A stretch of 64,000 bases of DNA, from positions 1 to 64,000 of the forward strand of contig JAVTVJ010000829.1 of assembly GCA_034509425.1 (NCBI GenBank). Reading direction: 5' to 3'. Within the stretch, counting starts at the first letter, position 1; every line of letters begins with the position of its first letter. Origin of the DNA: Eopsaltria australis. Lineage: Eukaryota > Chordata > Aves > Passeriformes > Petroicidae. Positions 14,201-26,432 of this stretch are shown here, in pieces. A program made the translations under genes and the position numbers. The notes under the pieces were generated by a model. That model was not told where the DNA came from. It saw nothing but the letters and a program-made list of their open reading frames with translations, and did not search any database.

Positions 14201-15489
14201 ATCTGAGTGCCACTATTAATCTTTCTTACTACTTTGTTCCACAGGAAAAATAAAATACCTAGGAATATTTCCAGCAATATAAATTACTTTTTTGAGAATT
14301 TTATGTCACAGATAAACTGTGAAATTAGCCATTTTTTGCCTTAATCATTCCTCCAGTTTGCTAACAGTGATTAATACAGCACCCTAATTATCCATGTCCT
14401 AATAGTTTCATAGCAGTCACAGAGGATCCATCGTTTAAAGTAAGAAAGTGAGAGATATTTTCTTTGACATGTGTGAGGGAAGGCAGAAAAAGAGTGTTAT
14501 CTGGATCTGAAAGCTAGAAGAGTGTATACCAAAACATGAAGGAATAGACAATTTAGGGGTCAATGTTTTCAAATCTATGGCTTTTTTTTTCAGATATGCT
14601 TCTCTCACCAAGGACACGTAGCTCAAAGCCAAGGCAGACACACAATAAACATGAAGTGTCAAAAGGGATGTTTATACAAAATTTAAGACTAATGCCAAGA
14701 AAAATGACCCACATTGTTTTAAGTGCACAAGACATGCTAAAGCTCCTTGTCTGCAAGTGTTTTACTGATGTCCATGACCAGCTGAATCCCTTCCTTTGCT
14801 AAACCAAATACCTCAGCTTTCATCTGTGTCTATCTGAAAAGCTTTGGGATATCTGAGACATTCATACAGGGATGACAGGTATAACACAGAATTTATGTAC
14901 ACTATTTTAGAGTAGTGGCTGAAAGCCAGCCTAGAGCATTCCATAGTGCCTGATATCCCATCTGCTACAGAGAAGCAATACCAAATTAATTTGCAGAATA
15001 CTGCTACACTAATCATGTAGGGAGACCTCTTCTTTCACAAAAGTTGTGGACTCCACTGGTCTTCAACTAAAGAGAATTTGAATCTATAACTTCAAATCCC
15101 CTGAAAACTACCTTTCTATCCAACTACAGGATAGATAAAATGAAAAATAAATCATACTAAAGTTTGGCTGATGAATAAGGAATATGAAATTTGTAAATTT
15201 GAAGGATGACTGCTGAGAAAACATCACTGCGTTACTGAGTAAAAAATTTGCTTGGCAAGAAGTAAATTGTTCTATAAATTATTTATTTGTTTCAGGTGAA
15301 GTAATCATGAGACAATTAAACCCAAATCAAGAATAATCATCAGCATATGACTTTTATCGAATCACTGTTAGCAACTGTGAGGAGGTGCACTGAAGGAGTC
15401 TGCCCAGATGCACATTCTGTGCGTTGGGAGACACTGACAGCTGATACTGTTTTCAGATGTAGTATTTGAAATCAGTTCCAGGAGACAGA
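8231..15489. other. AT-rich single-copy DNA, no gene seen
   Basis: No gene, CR1 or LTR could be recognised over these roughly 7 kb. The largest frame is 121 codons on the minus strand (9414-9779), without a domain I recognise. A moderately GC-richer patch lies at about 9835-10060 and ends in a short CA run (10034-10042). Everything else is ordinary AT-rich sequence with scattered A and T runs. Confidence 0.6.
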
Positions 15490-15495
15490 AACAAC
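15490..15495. repeat. Left target-site duplication of the solo LTR (AACAAC)
   Basis: The hexamer AACAAC directly precedes the TGTGG start of the LTR and is repeated exactly after its CA end at 16138-16143. A 6-bp duplication is typical of alpha/beta-type (ERVK-like) retroviral integration. Confidence 0.85.
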
Positions 15496-16137
15496 TGTGG
15501 TGATGCTTGAGGTCCCGAAGGGCTCGGTCCCCCCTGAGAAGCTGTGGAATAAAGGTGCCCAAGTTTAAAGCCTCCCCTGGGGAGGAGACACAGGTGGTTT
15601 TGCCCCGCAAGTGGGCTGAGTTTCTCAGGGGTGGTTCCCTTTTCCTCCATTAGTTTAAGCACCAGCCACTCTCCTGCCAATCATTCTTGTGTTCTAGAAA
15701 GTTCTGTTCCATTCAGTAGATGATTGTACCCCCTGGTTGTCTGTTACCCCCTCTCCTCCCCTCTCGATCCCCCATTGGTCCTGGTCCCCTGGTCCCTCCC
15801 TGGTTCCTCCCTCCTGGTGTTTGATGATTGGATAATGCCCTCAGAATAAAAGTCTGTGCGCTGAGCTGTTTGGGTTCTTCTGATCCTAGACGCCAAGAGT
15901 GCAGTTGAGCCTTATGCCTCTGCATCTCGATAACTCTAGCCAGAAGATCCCTCCCTATTCCTCCGGCCTCTATAGAGATAGCTTGCTCTCTAAGAGCTAC
16001 CTGCGGCTGGGAATGAATTGATTTGCATCAGCGAACCGGTGCTCCGGCGGTCAGGGACGCTGGCTGCAGACGCTGACGGGTCTCTAGCCAAAGACCCTGG
16101 GGCTAGCTGTCCAGCCCGAACACCGGCGACCACGGCA
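15496..16137 (+). mobile_element. Solo LTR of an ERVK-like endogenous retrovirus, 642 bp
   Basis: The element begins TGTGGTG and ends CCACGGCA, giving the canonical TG...CA ends with short imperfect inverted termini, and it is flanked by identical 6-bp duplications AACAAC. A polyadenylation signal AATAAA lies at 15845-15850 and is followed by a GT-rich segment, which sets the plus orientation and places U3 to the left and U5 to the right. The right third is rich in CpG, unlike the flanks. There is no internal gag/pol/env region, primer-binding site or second LTR, so this is a solo LTR left by recombination between the two LTRs of a former provirus. Family level (ERVK-like) is inferred from the 6-bp duplication and LTR layout, not from a database match. 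Open frames crossing it are not meaningful. Confidence 0.85.
15845..15850 (+). promoter_or_regulatory. Polyadenylation signal AATAAA in the solo LTR
   Basis: AATAAA sits mid-LTR followed by TGTGCGCTGAGCTGTTTGGG, a GT-rich stretch fitting a downstream element. In compact retroviral LTRs this AT-rich site marks the region around the U3/R boundary. Confidence 0.6.
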
Positions 16138-16143
16138 AACAAC
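16138..16143. repeat. Right target-site duplication of the solo LTR (AACAAC)
   Basis: Exact copy of the hexamer at 15490-15495, immediately after the terminal CA of the LTR. Confidence 0.85.
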
Positions 16144-19100
16144 CATGCCTCCTGCAAGAAGAGGTAATACTTCAGAAGAAGAGCATCCAAACATGATGAA
16201 AGACTAAGAACCATAAAGTCCATGGTCATTATGCAGAAAGAATCCCAACGGAGTTACACACACAGGTCTATTAAGTGTGTCTCCTGTTTCATCAGGACCT
16301 TGTTATATTATGACCTTCATCTCACTCTCTGGTCCCATAATCAAGCCTGGTCATGGGAACAAAAGTGCTGCATTCAGTTACACTTGCTGTACCCTTGACA
16401 TGACTGCAGAATTCAGGAAATTGTATCCATTAGTGACAGACTGTTGTCGCTAAAATTTATTTTCATATTTTCTGTTATTGTCATCTGAAAAGAGAATTGT
16501 ATTTGTGGATGCAAGCACATTTTCATTGCACTATACATTCATTTCTGATCACTAATCAGAGAAACTAAGTCCTTGAGACATAGAAATTTAATTTCATTTG
16601 TGTGTATTTTGAAGCTGTTATTTGTAGTATCCCAATGAAACATTGATTTTAACACCATCAACTCAAAGGACTGGTCTTGGTGAGTAGAGTCCATAAGCTG
16701 GATAGCAATAGCAAAATCAGTGCACTGCAAAATGCACACAAAATTATTTCTAAAAATCAGGTTTGCAGGTAAGAAAAGTAGATATGGGTAAAGAATCCTA
16801 CTGAAAAAATGCTGAACACTTTCAAGACCACCAGTGCTTTCAGTGAAATCCTAATAAGGCAGAATACAAAACAAGAGGCAGAGCGCCTACTGCTTGTAAC
16901 TTTGCTGTAGCTCTATAAGAAGTGACAAACTCTGTAAACATGCAGCAGGGATACGCAATGATGATTTTGATGCGGAAGGTAGAAAGAGTTAAAGGAGACT
17001 GATTTCAGCAAGTCCATAGGGAGTTAATTGAAAAGTGAGCACAAACAGAATACACTCCGCTGCAGTTTTCCTGTGATTGTGTCTGTAATGCATCAAATTT
17101 CAATAGCTTCTCATAGAATGAGACATGAACATTTTCTCTATTCTTACTCAAATTCTTTTGGAATTCCTATCTCATTTTTCCACCTATTGCTTTAAGAATG
17201 TAACCCAAAGGTTTTTGTGCTACGCTATTTATAATTTTAATAATTTTCATTCTGTAGTATCAAGATTTGTTTAAAAATGGGTTCTGAGGGATTTGTAAAG
17301 TTCTACTGTGATGTTTAGGTTAACTGATTTAAAGCTAAACTTGGTTTCATTTAAATAAGGAAAAAAAAAAAATCACTAAAATAGTATGTACTATCCAAGG
17401 ATATTGTATTTTTTGTCTTTTGAGCTGTCTTTCCAATTATGCCTGAAAACCAGATTTGAAAACCACCAATGACTCAAACCTCTTCTTTGTATTGGGTGCC
17501 TTCATTTATGTTGATAATATTTTTTTCCAGAGAGAGAGATTTTAGTATTTCAGAATAATCTAAAAAGTGTAGCAAGCTTTCATCTATGAGAAAATGTTAA
17601 ACTTTTAGGCATTCAAACCCATTCATTACAACATGAATCAAATTCTTAAATCTTTTCTTCATGGTATTTGTATAATGGTCCTCCACAGTGAACTAAACTA
17701 AAATCAATAAAAATACTGATTTTTAAAAAATGTTCTTTGACCAATTTCTCTCATTTTCAAATATTATTAAATTTTATATATAATATTTACTGATAGCAGC
17801 AGTAATTATTGTATTTGAGTCTTTCACAGGAACTTGCCAGTTTACACTATCTCTGGAGAAGTATTTCACATATTTTTATACTGTATTTCTAGAAATGAAA
17901 TCACTATGGACTAGTGATTAAAAGGATGCTGCCTTGAGTAATGAACTACCTTCAGGAACACGACTGAGAAAACTCAAGGAGGAAATTGAACCACAACACT
18001 CCTTGAACTCCAACAGCCATCAAAATCTTTAAGGGTGGTTTTCATTTTTCCTTCTTGTTCTCCCTTTGGAAGGGAGTAAATATAAACACCCTGTATGTAG
18101 CATCTCTCCCTTCATCTTCACAACCCAAAACACTTTTAAAGTTCAGAGTCTTTATAGAAGATTCCCAGATTTTATATTCTTCATAGTCATCGGATTTCGT
18201 GAAGGTCTCCAGAGGCAGATGTTTTTGCCAGCATTTACATCTGCACTACACATACTCATTCCTCCTGATAATTGAAAAATTTTGGTTTATTGTGAATGAC
18301 CTAAGAGGCCCCTAAAAGTTTGCTATAAATTGTGTATTTAAATTAGGTACAATGGATTCCACCCACTTACTTCTATTGGTTTATATTTATTAAAAGAATG
18401 AATGTTAGGTTAGCTAGTTATTAAAATGCTAATTATGTAGCACAATTTTCTAATCTGTTACAAGACAACACTCACATCTTGTCTTTGTTTTATTTGCCCA
18501 GAGTTGGTTACTGGGAATGTGATATTATCATCCATAAATTAATACATTCCTACAAGTTTAAAATCAGTAAGCAAATCTATTCCTACTATCAACACATTTT
18601 GGGAAGACACATTATTATAGAATTGAAATTAATTTAACTGAGAACAGTGTTCTACATATATTTTTTCTAATTTCACTGAATACAGCTTAGCATCTATATT
18701 CTATTATTTCTAAACCTTCTTGCTAGCTCCTTTCTAGCTTGCCTGTGTCTGTGAAGCATCACCCTTTACAAAATTGGGACTGGGACAGAACCCTAAAAAG
18801 TGCCTTCTCCATGAGGTGAGAAATAACCTGAGGAATGTGAGGCCTGTCATTCTACTTACTCCCCTGCCTTCTGTAAAATATAAAAACTGAGCTCAAAAAA
18901 CTCTCCTCTTTGTTCAGGGACCTGGCTCCTATAAATGCAACTTATCACCTAATACTCCAAACAGAAAACTGTAAGAAATAACTACCTTTCTCAAGCACAC
19001 TGCAACTTTCTTAAATCAAACCAAGTCCCAAAACTTACTTTAGCCTACATCTTCTGGTCCAATGTAAAGGCTATTCCTACCTTTATTTCATATAAATGTG

Positions 19101-19246
19101 TAGCAGTAACCAGATACTTACTTAAACAAACACAGTACCCAGATGATTTCTTACATCATAAAGTGCAAATACACTTATTTCATGTAAGGGCAGTTAATTT
19201 TTTGGAGCCTGTTATTCAGAATAATTAATTGTTCTGTGAAGCATAT
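16144..19246. other. AT-rich single-copy DNA, no gene seen
   Basis: No recognisable gene or repeat. There is a run of 12 A near 17361-17372. Open frames are all below 80 codons. Confidence 0.6.
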
Positions 19247-19400
19247 CAGAATCATGGAATTATTAGGGTTGGAAAAGTCCTTGCAGGTCAGCAATTTACC
19301 CAGCACTGCCAGTTCCACCACTAAACCATGTCCCTAAGCACCATTTCTACTTGTCTTTTGAACACTTAATTCTCTGAATATCTGGACTTATGCCTCAGAC
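19247..19400 (-). mobile_element. CR1 LINE fragment, 3' end, minus strand
   Basis: Reading the minus strand, the segment carries the CR1 3' terminal motifs: the ...CCAACCC/TAATAATTCCATGATTCTG type tail seen on the plus strand as CAGAATCATGG...GGTTGGAAAAGTCC, followed by the diverged 'AAACCATGTCCCTAAGCACC' block. It is 5'-truncated, as most CR1 insertions are. The right boundary is uncertain because the sequence decays gradually past about 19400. It lies about 85 bp from the minus-strand LTR region. Confidence 0.8.
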
Positions 19401-19659
19401 AGATCATCTTAGCCATGTTCTGTCTCATGCAATGCTGTCTACAATTAATCACCCAGGGTTTCACCTACCTACCTGTGTGTGTGTTGTGGTTAGAGGTTTG
19501 GGAAACTGGGCAGAAACACCAATTGTGTAGTGGTTTGAGGTTGCTAATTTGAGTTTTTGGTCATACACCAGCACACTTATAGAAATTACTCAATTTCGCT
19601 ATGAGATAAAGATTAGGAGTAGGTAAAGTAGGCTTAAACTGTAAGGAATATAAAGAAAA

Positions 19660-19665
19660 TTTATT
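19660..19665 (-). promoter_or_regulatory. Polyadenylation signal AATAAA (minus strand) in the ERVL-like LTR
   Basis: TTTATT on the plus strand is AATAAA on the minus strand, followed in that direction by a T-rich segment. Its place about 175 bp from the presumed LTR end fits an R/U5 boundary. Confidence 0.45.
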
Positions 19666-19720
19666 AACAGACTTAAAATAGGAATGAAAATCAGGAACCA
19701 GAACAAAACTTTTAGAGCAC

Positions 19721-19766
19721 CCTTCTTCCCCCCCCTCCCACCCCTCCCCCCCCCCCAACCCCCACC
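19721..19766. repeat. C-rich (minus strand G-rich) tract
   Basis: An almost uninterrupted pyrimidine tract made of several C runs, the longest of 11-12 C, with single T or A interruptions. On the minus strand it gives at least four G runs, so it could form a G-quadruplex. It lies inside the ERVL-like LTR region. Confidence 0.85.
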
Positions 19767-21032
19767 ATTTCTTTCCCACTATCCATACAAAAAACAAAAT
19801 TTCAACTTTTAGTCAGTTTACCACCTCTGGAATAGTCTTTTCTCAGTTCATGTAGGGAGAGAAGTTTTCTTTTGTTTTACTATGTTGATTCCCCTTAAGA
19901 AATACAGTTCTTATGGTTTCCAGCCTCAATACAAGCAGCCGCCTGGAAGAAAAAGATCTGCTTGTTCTAGAAAATCCCTCCCACTCTAGTAGCTTTACCA
20001 GAACTACAACAGTGGACATATGATGATCACTGAGCTACTCTTTTGAGGATGAGCAGTTCTACTACAGTGGTACTGAAATCCCCTTTTCTCATTATTGGCA
20101 ATATAAGTCTTCTTCTATTATTCCTGGGGCAAGAAATCTTTACACAGGAGTCTTAGACCACTGGCTGTAGCTAGAACATTACAACCCCCCCTTTTCACTC
20201 CTTTAGACCATTGCTCATATATTACAGGGTATATTGTAGCTGAGTTTATCAACAGATTTTTACAAGAGAAGATTCAGCCTCAAAGTTGGGGCACTCCTCA
20301 TCTCCTCCCTCTCTGGATATAGGCCTTGCTTCATTCATTAACGTGGAGTCTCTATGTTGTATTTTTTGCAGGTGTCTTCATCCTTTCTCTTTCTGTGCGG
20401 GGGAAAACAGGTGTTTTCAAGTCCCATCCTGACATTGAAAAGGTTAATTTGTCTCTCAGACAGGCGATGGTCACATGATCTCTGCCGGCATTGTTTAAGT
20501 GTATCGTTCTCAGCGTTTGAGCTGAGGGAGAGGAGCTCGCCTGTGCCACTCTCCATCCAAGCCACATCTGAGGTGCAGGGGGGTCAGCCCGAGCCTTCTC
20601 CCACACTGGGCTGCGCGTGGAGCTGGCCCAGCCCGGCCCGCCAGGGTTGAGTCAGCTTAGCCTGGGGCAACAGAGCAAAGCTTTTCTCATTTAGGCTGGG
20701 GCAAAGTGGAGCGGACCTGGCTCTCTCTCGCCTGCAGGTGCTGTAAGGGACAGGAGGCCGACCCGGGCTCCCCAGTACCCCCCGCCCCATGCCATCTTGG
20801 CCCAGCAGCCCAGTCATGTGGCCTGGTCAGACCTCACCATGTGGCGCAGAGGGGGCAGAGCGAGGTCTTCTCTCTGCAAGCCAGAAATCTAGAAGGGGAA
20901 GTCTTTAGATGCTCTCTTGGTTTTATGAGTTCTGGAGGTGGAAACTGTAATATCTTTTAACTCAATAGGTCACTTCCAGCTTGATCTCTTCCCTTCTGTA
21001 CCAGAAACTTCAATTAAGATGAACCCACGACA

Positions 21033-23739
21033 CTTTGTAATTGCCCACATCTGGCTATGGACTTTTGAATCTTTCATTGACAGAAGATAGTTACCCCCCG
21101 AGAAAAATCAATCTACTGACTCCTTTGGGGCTAATTGTGTTGTAGGAGAAATAAAAAAAATACCAAATTATTTCTTTTCACAGATAATAAGGCCGTATGA
21201 TCAAATATAGTCATCAGCTTTTGGCATCTGCATCAGTCTTTAGAGTACCACTCTAAAAGTGTGCAGATTGTCCAAGTCAATATTAAACCTTCCAGTTGTA
21301 GGCAGTCATCCCATATATCTAATTGTGCCTCAGATGCCATTGGTTGCACATGTGCATTCACAGAACTGAAACACTCTTTCCATCTCACAGAGATTTTGGT
21401 GTTTAGCGTAAGTTCCCTTTGCATGCAGTGGACAGACCTCTAAGAGGGGTAAAGCATCTTATTTTAAGTGTGGTATCTAAAGATTACTAGCTGTCTCAAG
21501 ATCTCTAAATCTCTTCTTGACTAAAAAGGATGCCTAGACCACTATCTTAAATGGACACTTCAGTGACATGCAGTTATGGCTGAGATTAATATGAATCTTT
21601 CAGAATGAGCTGACTGCAGAATATATCTTATGGAACTGGAATTTGTAAAGCATTTAGATGTTTGAATGACATTTCTGAATTGACATGTGTCTGCATGTGC
21701 TTTTATTTCTGGGGAAAATACTGAATTGCCTTCTTTCTTGAAAATTAAGCAGTTTTAATGAAATAAAAAATAAATTGAAAAAATACTGCATCACCAATAT
21801 ATGTTGCTAAAGCCAAAGCTGTAACCTGTCCTTTTATGAATTCTGAAGTCAGTCTTATGGAGACATACACAAAATTGACAAACATCCATTTCTTTGTGAT
21901 GCTTATTTTGAGTGTAAATGGAGTGGTATTATAATCAGTATAATCTTGGGCTAATTTGATTCACAGAATAAAAATAAGTTGTTTAGTGAGTTCATTGTAA
22001 GCCTCATTTTAGAAAGGTCTTCTAAAAGATAAAATAATTGCTATGAATTAGGTTAGCATTTTACCATGCCGTAAATTTAAAATAAATCATTCAGTTTAAC
22101 AATCAGTCTCAGAAACTACCACTCTCACTACGTTAATCAAATCTCAGTTACCATGCAGAACTACAGTTAAATGAACATAAAGGTGTGACCATTTAATTAA
22201 ATGGGTTTTATTGGTACTTCATTTAATGTTGAGTCCTAAAATTTAGCCCATCAATTTTGCATTTGACAAGAATCCTTTTGACTGGAGGTAAAATTCTTTA
22301 AATTCCAGGAATCATAGCTTTAAGAATTGAAAATCCTACTGTATTAATTCTGGCAGTTAGTGCGAGGTTGTAGGTGAACAGAAGTGACAAAACAACAAAC
22401 AACTGATGAGATTGTAGCAATGTATAAACTGAAGTGGCAACGGAAAGATAAAGTAGCAAATCAGACAGGCACACTTTGAACTATTACACAGTATCTACAT
22501 TAAGGTGTGTAAGGGGTAACATTGGATCTCTTTAGCATCAGTGGAAAGAAATAGACCCTAAAATACGTGTTTGACCTTGCTTACCTTAGATGTCTACCTT
22601 AAGACAAGATAAATTGTTACTTAGAAGCATCTGCTTCTCCCCACTGACTATGAAAAGAGACAGGGATTACTTCTTCAGGTGTAGACCATTAAAGACCATC
22701 TTTGCAAAAGGAAGGTAACCAGCTAGAATGACCCATGAAATGGCATTCATGACTTCATTCCTCAAGTGACTTTACTTTGCAAGAACAAAAGGCTTACAAA
22801 AAGAAAAATTCTTAAAGATTGCTGCATAGGATCTGTTTGTTTATAGTATTGAGGATACAGAGGGGGCAATGAGGCAGTCTCAAAGTTTAATGGATTTCTG
22901 AATGATTAAGTAACTTTTTAAAAATCCTGCTGTAATTTATGCTAAATATTAATGACTTAACATCAAGATTAAAGGTATGGTAAAGGAAAAATAGTATTGA
23001 AGCTGATTAGCCACCAGTGATTTGACTTGAATTTGAATTGGTATTTTCAGGAAACAAGAATATAACACACAACAAATCTTATACTTGAAACACATATTTT
23101 CAAGTTCACTTGTGTTATCATTTTAAAATTTTTGTAAATCTCTAAAGTGTGTAATTAACTGTTCATCTTATAACCTTATCAAGAGAATAGCTTCACATTT
23201 TTAGTTAGGCTTTCATGCCTTGCCTGAATATGAAGTGTAAGCAGGAACAAAGTGTTGGTTTGCAATGCATTCAGAATAGTATGTTGTTGTTATTAACTAT
23301 ATCCAAGCTAGATTTAGAAGTTAGAAAAACAGGGGAGAAAAAGACATTTCATGAAGTTGTTTTCCATCAGAAGCTATATTTCCATTCAGACTGAATTTAT
23401 TGTTCTACATTAAAAATAAAAAAAAATCCTCCTACACTTCACTAGTGTAGGGTGAGGGGAGTGTGCTTGGTCTTTTGTTTTGTGTATGATTTGGTTTGTT
23501 GGTTTGTTTGTTTGTTCAGATTTGTTTTTTTTTTTACCTAACACCCGTAACCAGGTTTGTTGACGTAGTATGCCCACAACAAGTAACTGTGAAGCAGTCC
23601 AGTACAAAGCAGATGAGGGCTCTTTGTTCTATCCTATCAACTGGCATGCCCAGCAGCCTCCAGCTGCTGTCTTTGTTCCCTCCTGCTGGTAGATATGTGA
23701 GCAAATACTGTGTGTCCTCATAGCATTTGTTTTGCATAT
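21033..23739. other. AT-rich single-copy DNA, no gene seen
   Basis: No gene, RNA or repeat family recognised apart from the GTTT/T-rich tract near 23490-23535. Open frames are about 60-65 codons at most until the CR1 fragment begins. Confidence 0.6.
23489..23535. repeat. GTTT-rich and poly-T simple repeat
   Basis: Irregular GGTTT/GTTT units (TTGGTTTGTTGGTTTGTTTG) pass into TTTGTTTTTT followed by more T. This is a simple-sequence tract. Confidence 0.8.
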
Positions 23740-24435
23740 TCCATTCACAGAGAGCCCAATTCACTTTGTTTGTAGTAATACTTTCAGTGCTGTCCCTCAC
23801 AGCATCCTTCTGGACAAGCTCTTGGAGTGTGGGATGAGTAGGTTCACAGGGCAAAAATCTGTGGATGATGGGGCTCCAATGGTTGCAGTGAATGGAGGTA
23901 TATCTGCCTGGTGACACCAGCAATGTCCCTCAGGGCTCAGTCATGGGCCTGTTCTGTTCAGTGTTTTTCTCAGTGATCTGGATGTAGGAGGTGAATGCAC
24001 TCTTAGCAAGTTTGCTGACAATACCAATCAGGGAGGTGCTGCTGACCCTCTCAAGGGGTGAGGCTTTGCAGAGGGTTCTGCATAGATTAGAGAGTTGGGC
24101 AATCATCAGTAACATGGAATTAAAAATGTCCAAGTGCCTGAATCTGCACTTAGGGCAGGGTAATGCCAGGCACAACTTGGGAGAGGAGTGGCTGGAGAGC
24201 AGGCCTGTAACAATGAGCAAAAGCTGGCTGACAGCAGGACCAACATGGATCAGCAGTGGGTCCTAGCATTCGAGAGGGCAAACACCATCCTGGAGTGCAC
24301 TAAACACACATAACCAGCTGCCAAAAAGAGGTGATTACACCACTGTACTTAGCATTCCTCTGGCCTCACCTTGAGTGATGTGTGCAGTTCTGCATCCCAT
24401 GATTTAAGAAGGATTTGGAGTTCCTTTCATGAAAA
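23740..24435 (+). mobile_element. CR1 LINE fragment, reverse-transcriptase part, plus strand, decayed
   Basis: The plus strand carries the part of CR1 ORF2 that covers the end of the reverse-transcriptase domain. Readable pieces include HSILLDKLLE near 23800, VPQGSVMGLF near 23930 (the conserved PQGS motif) and SKFADNTNQGG near 24005, which corresponds to the catalytic FADDT motif with the second Asp changed to Asn. Frame changes and stop codons interrupt it. It continues into the downstream region up to the 'AGAAGGATTTGGAG' motif and then stops, so both the 5' part and the 3' terminal part of the element are missing. The 129-codon minus-strand frame at 23534-23923 is only antisense to this fragment. 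The element cannot make an active enzyme. Confidence 0.85.
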
Positions 24436-24656
24436 AAAAAAATCAGAGGAACATGGGAAACAGATTTTTATTACAAGTAAAATAATTAAAATGAAATTTG
24501 TGTCTTCCATGGCATATTTCTCACACAAGTAGAGTTGCCTGTTGGAGAATTGAGAAATAGATAGTAGGGAGTACTGCAATAAGAAAAGGAAATTCCTGGT
24601 AGAAAGTGCTATAGGAGACAAGGCTCATGATTCCTTCCGAGACTACTTGAACATGG

Positions 24657-24777
24657 TGATTATGTGAAGAAAGAAATAACAAAAAAAAAAAGAATGAATG
24701 AAAGAAAGAAGTCCAAAAAAGTAGGTGCTTTTTGCTAAAATTGTTTGTTTGGAAGGAAAGAAAGAGAGAAAGAAGGT
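24657..24777. repeat. Purine-rich tract with GAAA/GAAT units
   Basis: Irregular AAAG, GAATGAATG and GGAAGG units and an 12-A run make the plus strand strongly purine-rich in its two halves (24657-24720 and 24750-24777). The antisense frames over it are low-complexity Ser/Phe-rich artefacts. Confidence 0.7.
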
Positions 24778-24980
24778 TTGATGGAGGAGATAACAATGAG
24801 ACATAATGAAGATGCTGAACAGAACAGTGTAAGACATCTAAAAAAGAAGTTAAAATAAAAACTTCTGTAATAATCCAAGAAAGTTAACAGTTTGACCATA
24901 GTCCTTGAAGGAGTATTTAATTTAAAACACCTTTGGAAAAGTCCTTATTTAACTCCCAATTTACTCCCAAGAAGTGGTGC

Positions 24981-25027
24981 ATTGTCACAACAACATAAAC
25001 ATATTTATTGTCACAATAAACATATTT
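24981..25027. repeat. Tandem duplication of 26 and 21 bp
   Basis: ATTGTCACAA...TAAACATATTT occurs at 24981-25006 and again at 25007-25027; the second copy lacks the 5-bp CAACA insert of the first. Slippage or local repair product. Confidence 0.85.
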
Positions 25028-26432
25028 ATGGTCGAACACTAAAATAGTACATATAATTATTCTTTAAGATATCATAGGTCTATAGGAGCACTTAATTACA
25101 TTGCAGTAAGGAATCAACATATTATTTTCCCTGCAAGAAATAGCTTTTTATTTGTCCTTCTTTGATTTCCTCTTTTCTGAAAGTTGCTATACTGTCTAGA
25201 GCTTTGGACATCAGGACTGTTTTCTTTAATTCCAGAATCTTTTATTAATAGGTGTGCTACATTTTCTTATTAAATGGAGACTCTTGAGACGGCTACTATA
25301 CTAGGATGTATTGACATCTAGATTAACTCTTAATAATTTTAAGAAGTCTCTTCCTGTTCTACTGGCATTAATAGGTAAGTATATGGAAATTCCTATGAGG
25401 TTTAATATTTCTAAAATTAAACCAGAGAAATATTCAGAAAAGTACAGAGGTCTGCTGTATGAGAAGCTATTCACCTTCACATGGAAAAAATGAGACTCAA
25501 CAAGACTAAAGGGAATTAAAGGAAAAACTTTAAAGGTATTAAATAATATGAAGGCTAAAAATAATTTTTTGGTTACATTTAGTATTATCAGGCTTGTAAT
25601 TGTTTCAGAATACTAACCATATGGATCAACAGGAGACATAAACGTGTATTAGAGGTTATTCATTCCAGTGAATTGAGAACATAATGTGTTGTGGCTTTTT
25701 ATTAACATTAAACAAGGTAGGAAATGAAATGTCATTGAGATTAATGTTGAATTATAGCCATGAAAGCACTGTAGATACGCCAAAGGATATTGGGCATGTA
25801 AATACTGCCTGAAGATCTAGCACCAATTTGATAAGAAATGTATTTGCAAGTTTTCAACCAAACTTTAAGAAACTTGTTTCCACTCCATTTGCCTAAAAGA
25901 TTCAAAGCCAGATCTGGGCAAAAGGGAACTGAACCTCTTCTCTCCCTAAATATTGGTAGTTTCTCTTTTTTCAGATGTACTTAGGAAGAAAAAAATAGTC
26001 AAATTTGAGGACAGAAAGGAAAGGGCACAAGTTACCTTTGAGGAAGACACTCAAGGCACAAATCTCAAGTGAAGTGACTCCCTACCCAGCAGCACTGAGA
26101 ACGACACAGAGCTGTGTGATTTCAAATGTCATACTCTCTTCACATCTCTCAGCTTCCTAATGCAGTGGGATGTTTATTCAACATACTATGGGATTGTTGT
26201 TGTTTGGGGTTTTTTTTCCAAATGTATGCGACACTAGATATTTGACCTTTCTCATTCATTAGGTGGGGAGCCTGTGTACTGTTTTCATGCAAACAGATTG
26301 TGTTATTAAAAATCAAACTCTGAAATTGTGGAGCTTTTAATAAAGATTTAGTACTAAAGGAAAAAGAGTTTTCCTTTTAGTAATAAATAAAAACACATTG
26401 ACTAAGGATATTGAGTACTTGTGTTTTTTCAG

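Larger units (their letters stand above)
19485..21032 (-). mobile_element. ERVL-like LTR region, minus strand, possibly composite
   Basis: Read on the minus strand, the right end begins TGTCGTGGGTT, which resembles the start of common bird ERVL LTRs, and the left end reads ...CCCAAACCTCTAACCACA. Near the left end the minus strand shows AATAAA (complement of 19660-19665), then a T-rich segment and a block with the flavour of ERVL LTR 3' ends (TCTTTATCTCATAGCGAAATTG). About 1.5 kb is long for one LTR, and the middle part (about 20460-20870) is GC-rich with CpGs, so two nested or joined elements are possible. No 5-bp target duplication was found at these ends (TGTGT on the left, CTTTG on the right), so both borders are approximate; an alternative left end is TGTAGTGG at 19526. 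Family assignment is from recall of LTR character, not a search. Confidence 0.5.

Noticed and set aside
23534..23923. 129-codon minus-strand frame as a gene
   Set aside because: Mostly antisense to the CR1 reverse-transcriptase fragment.
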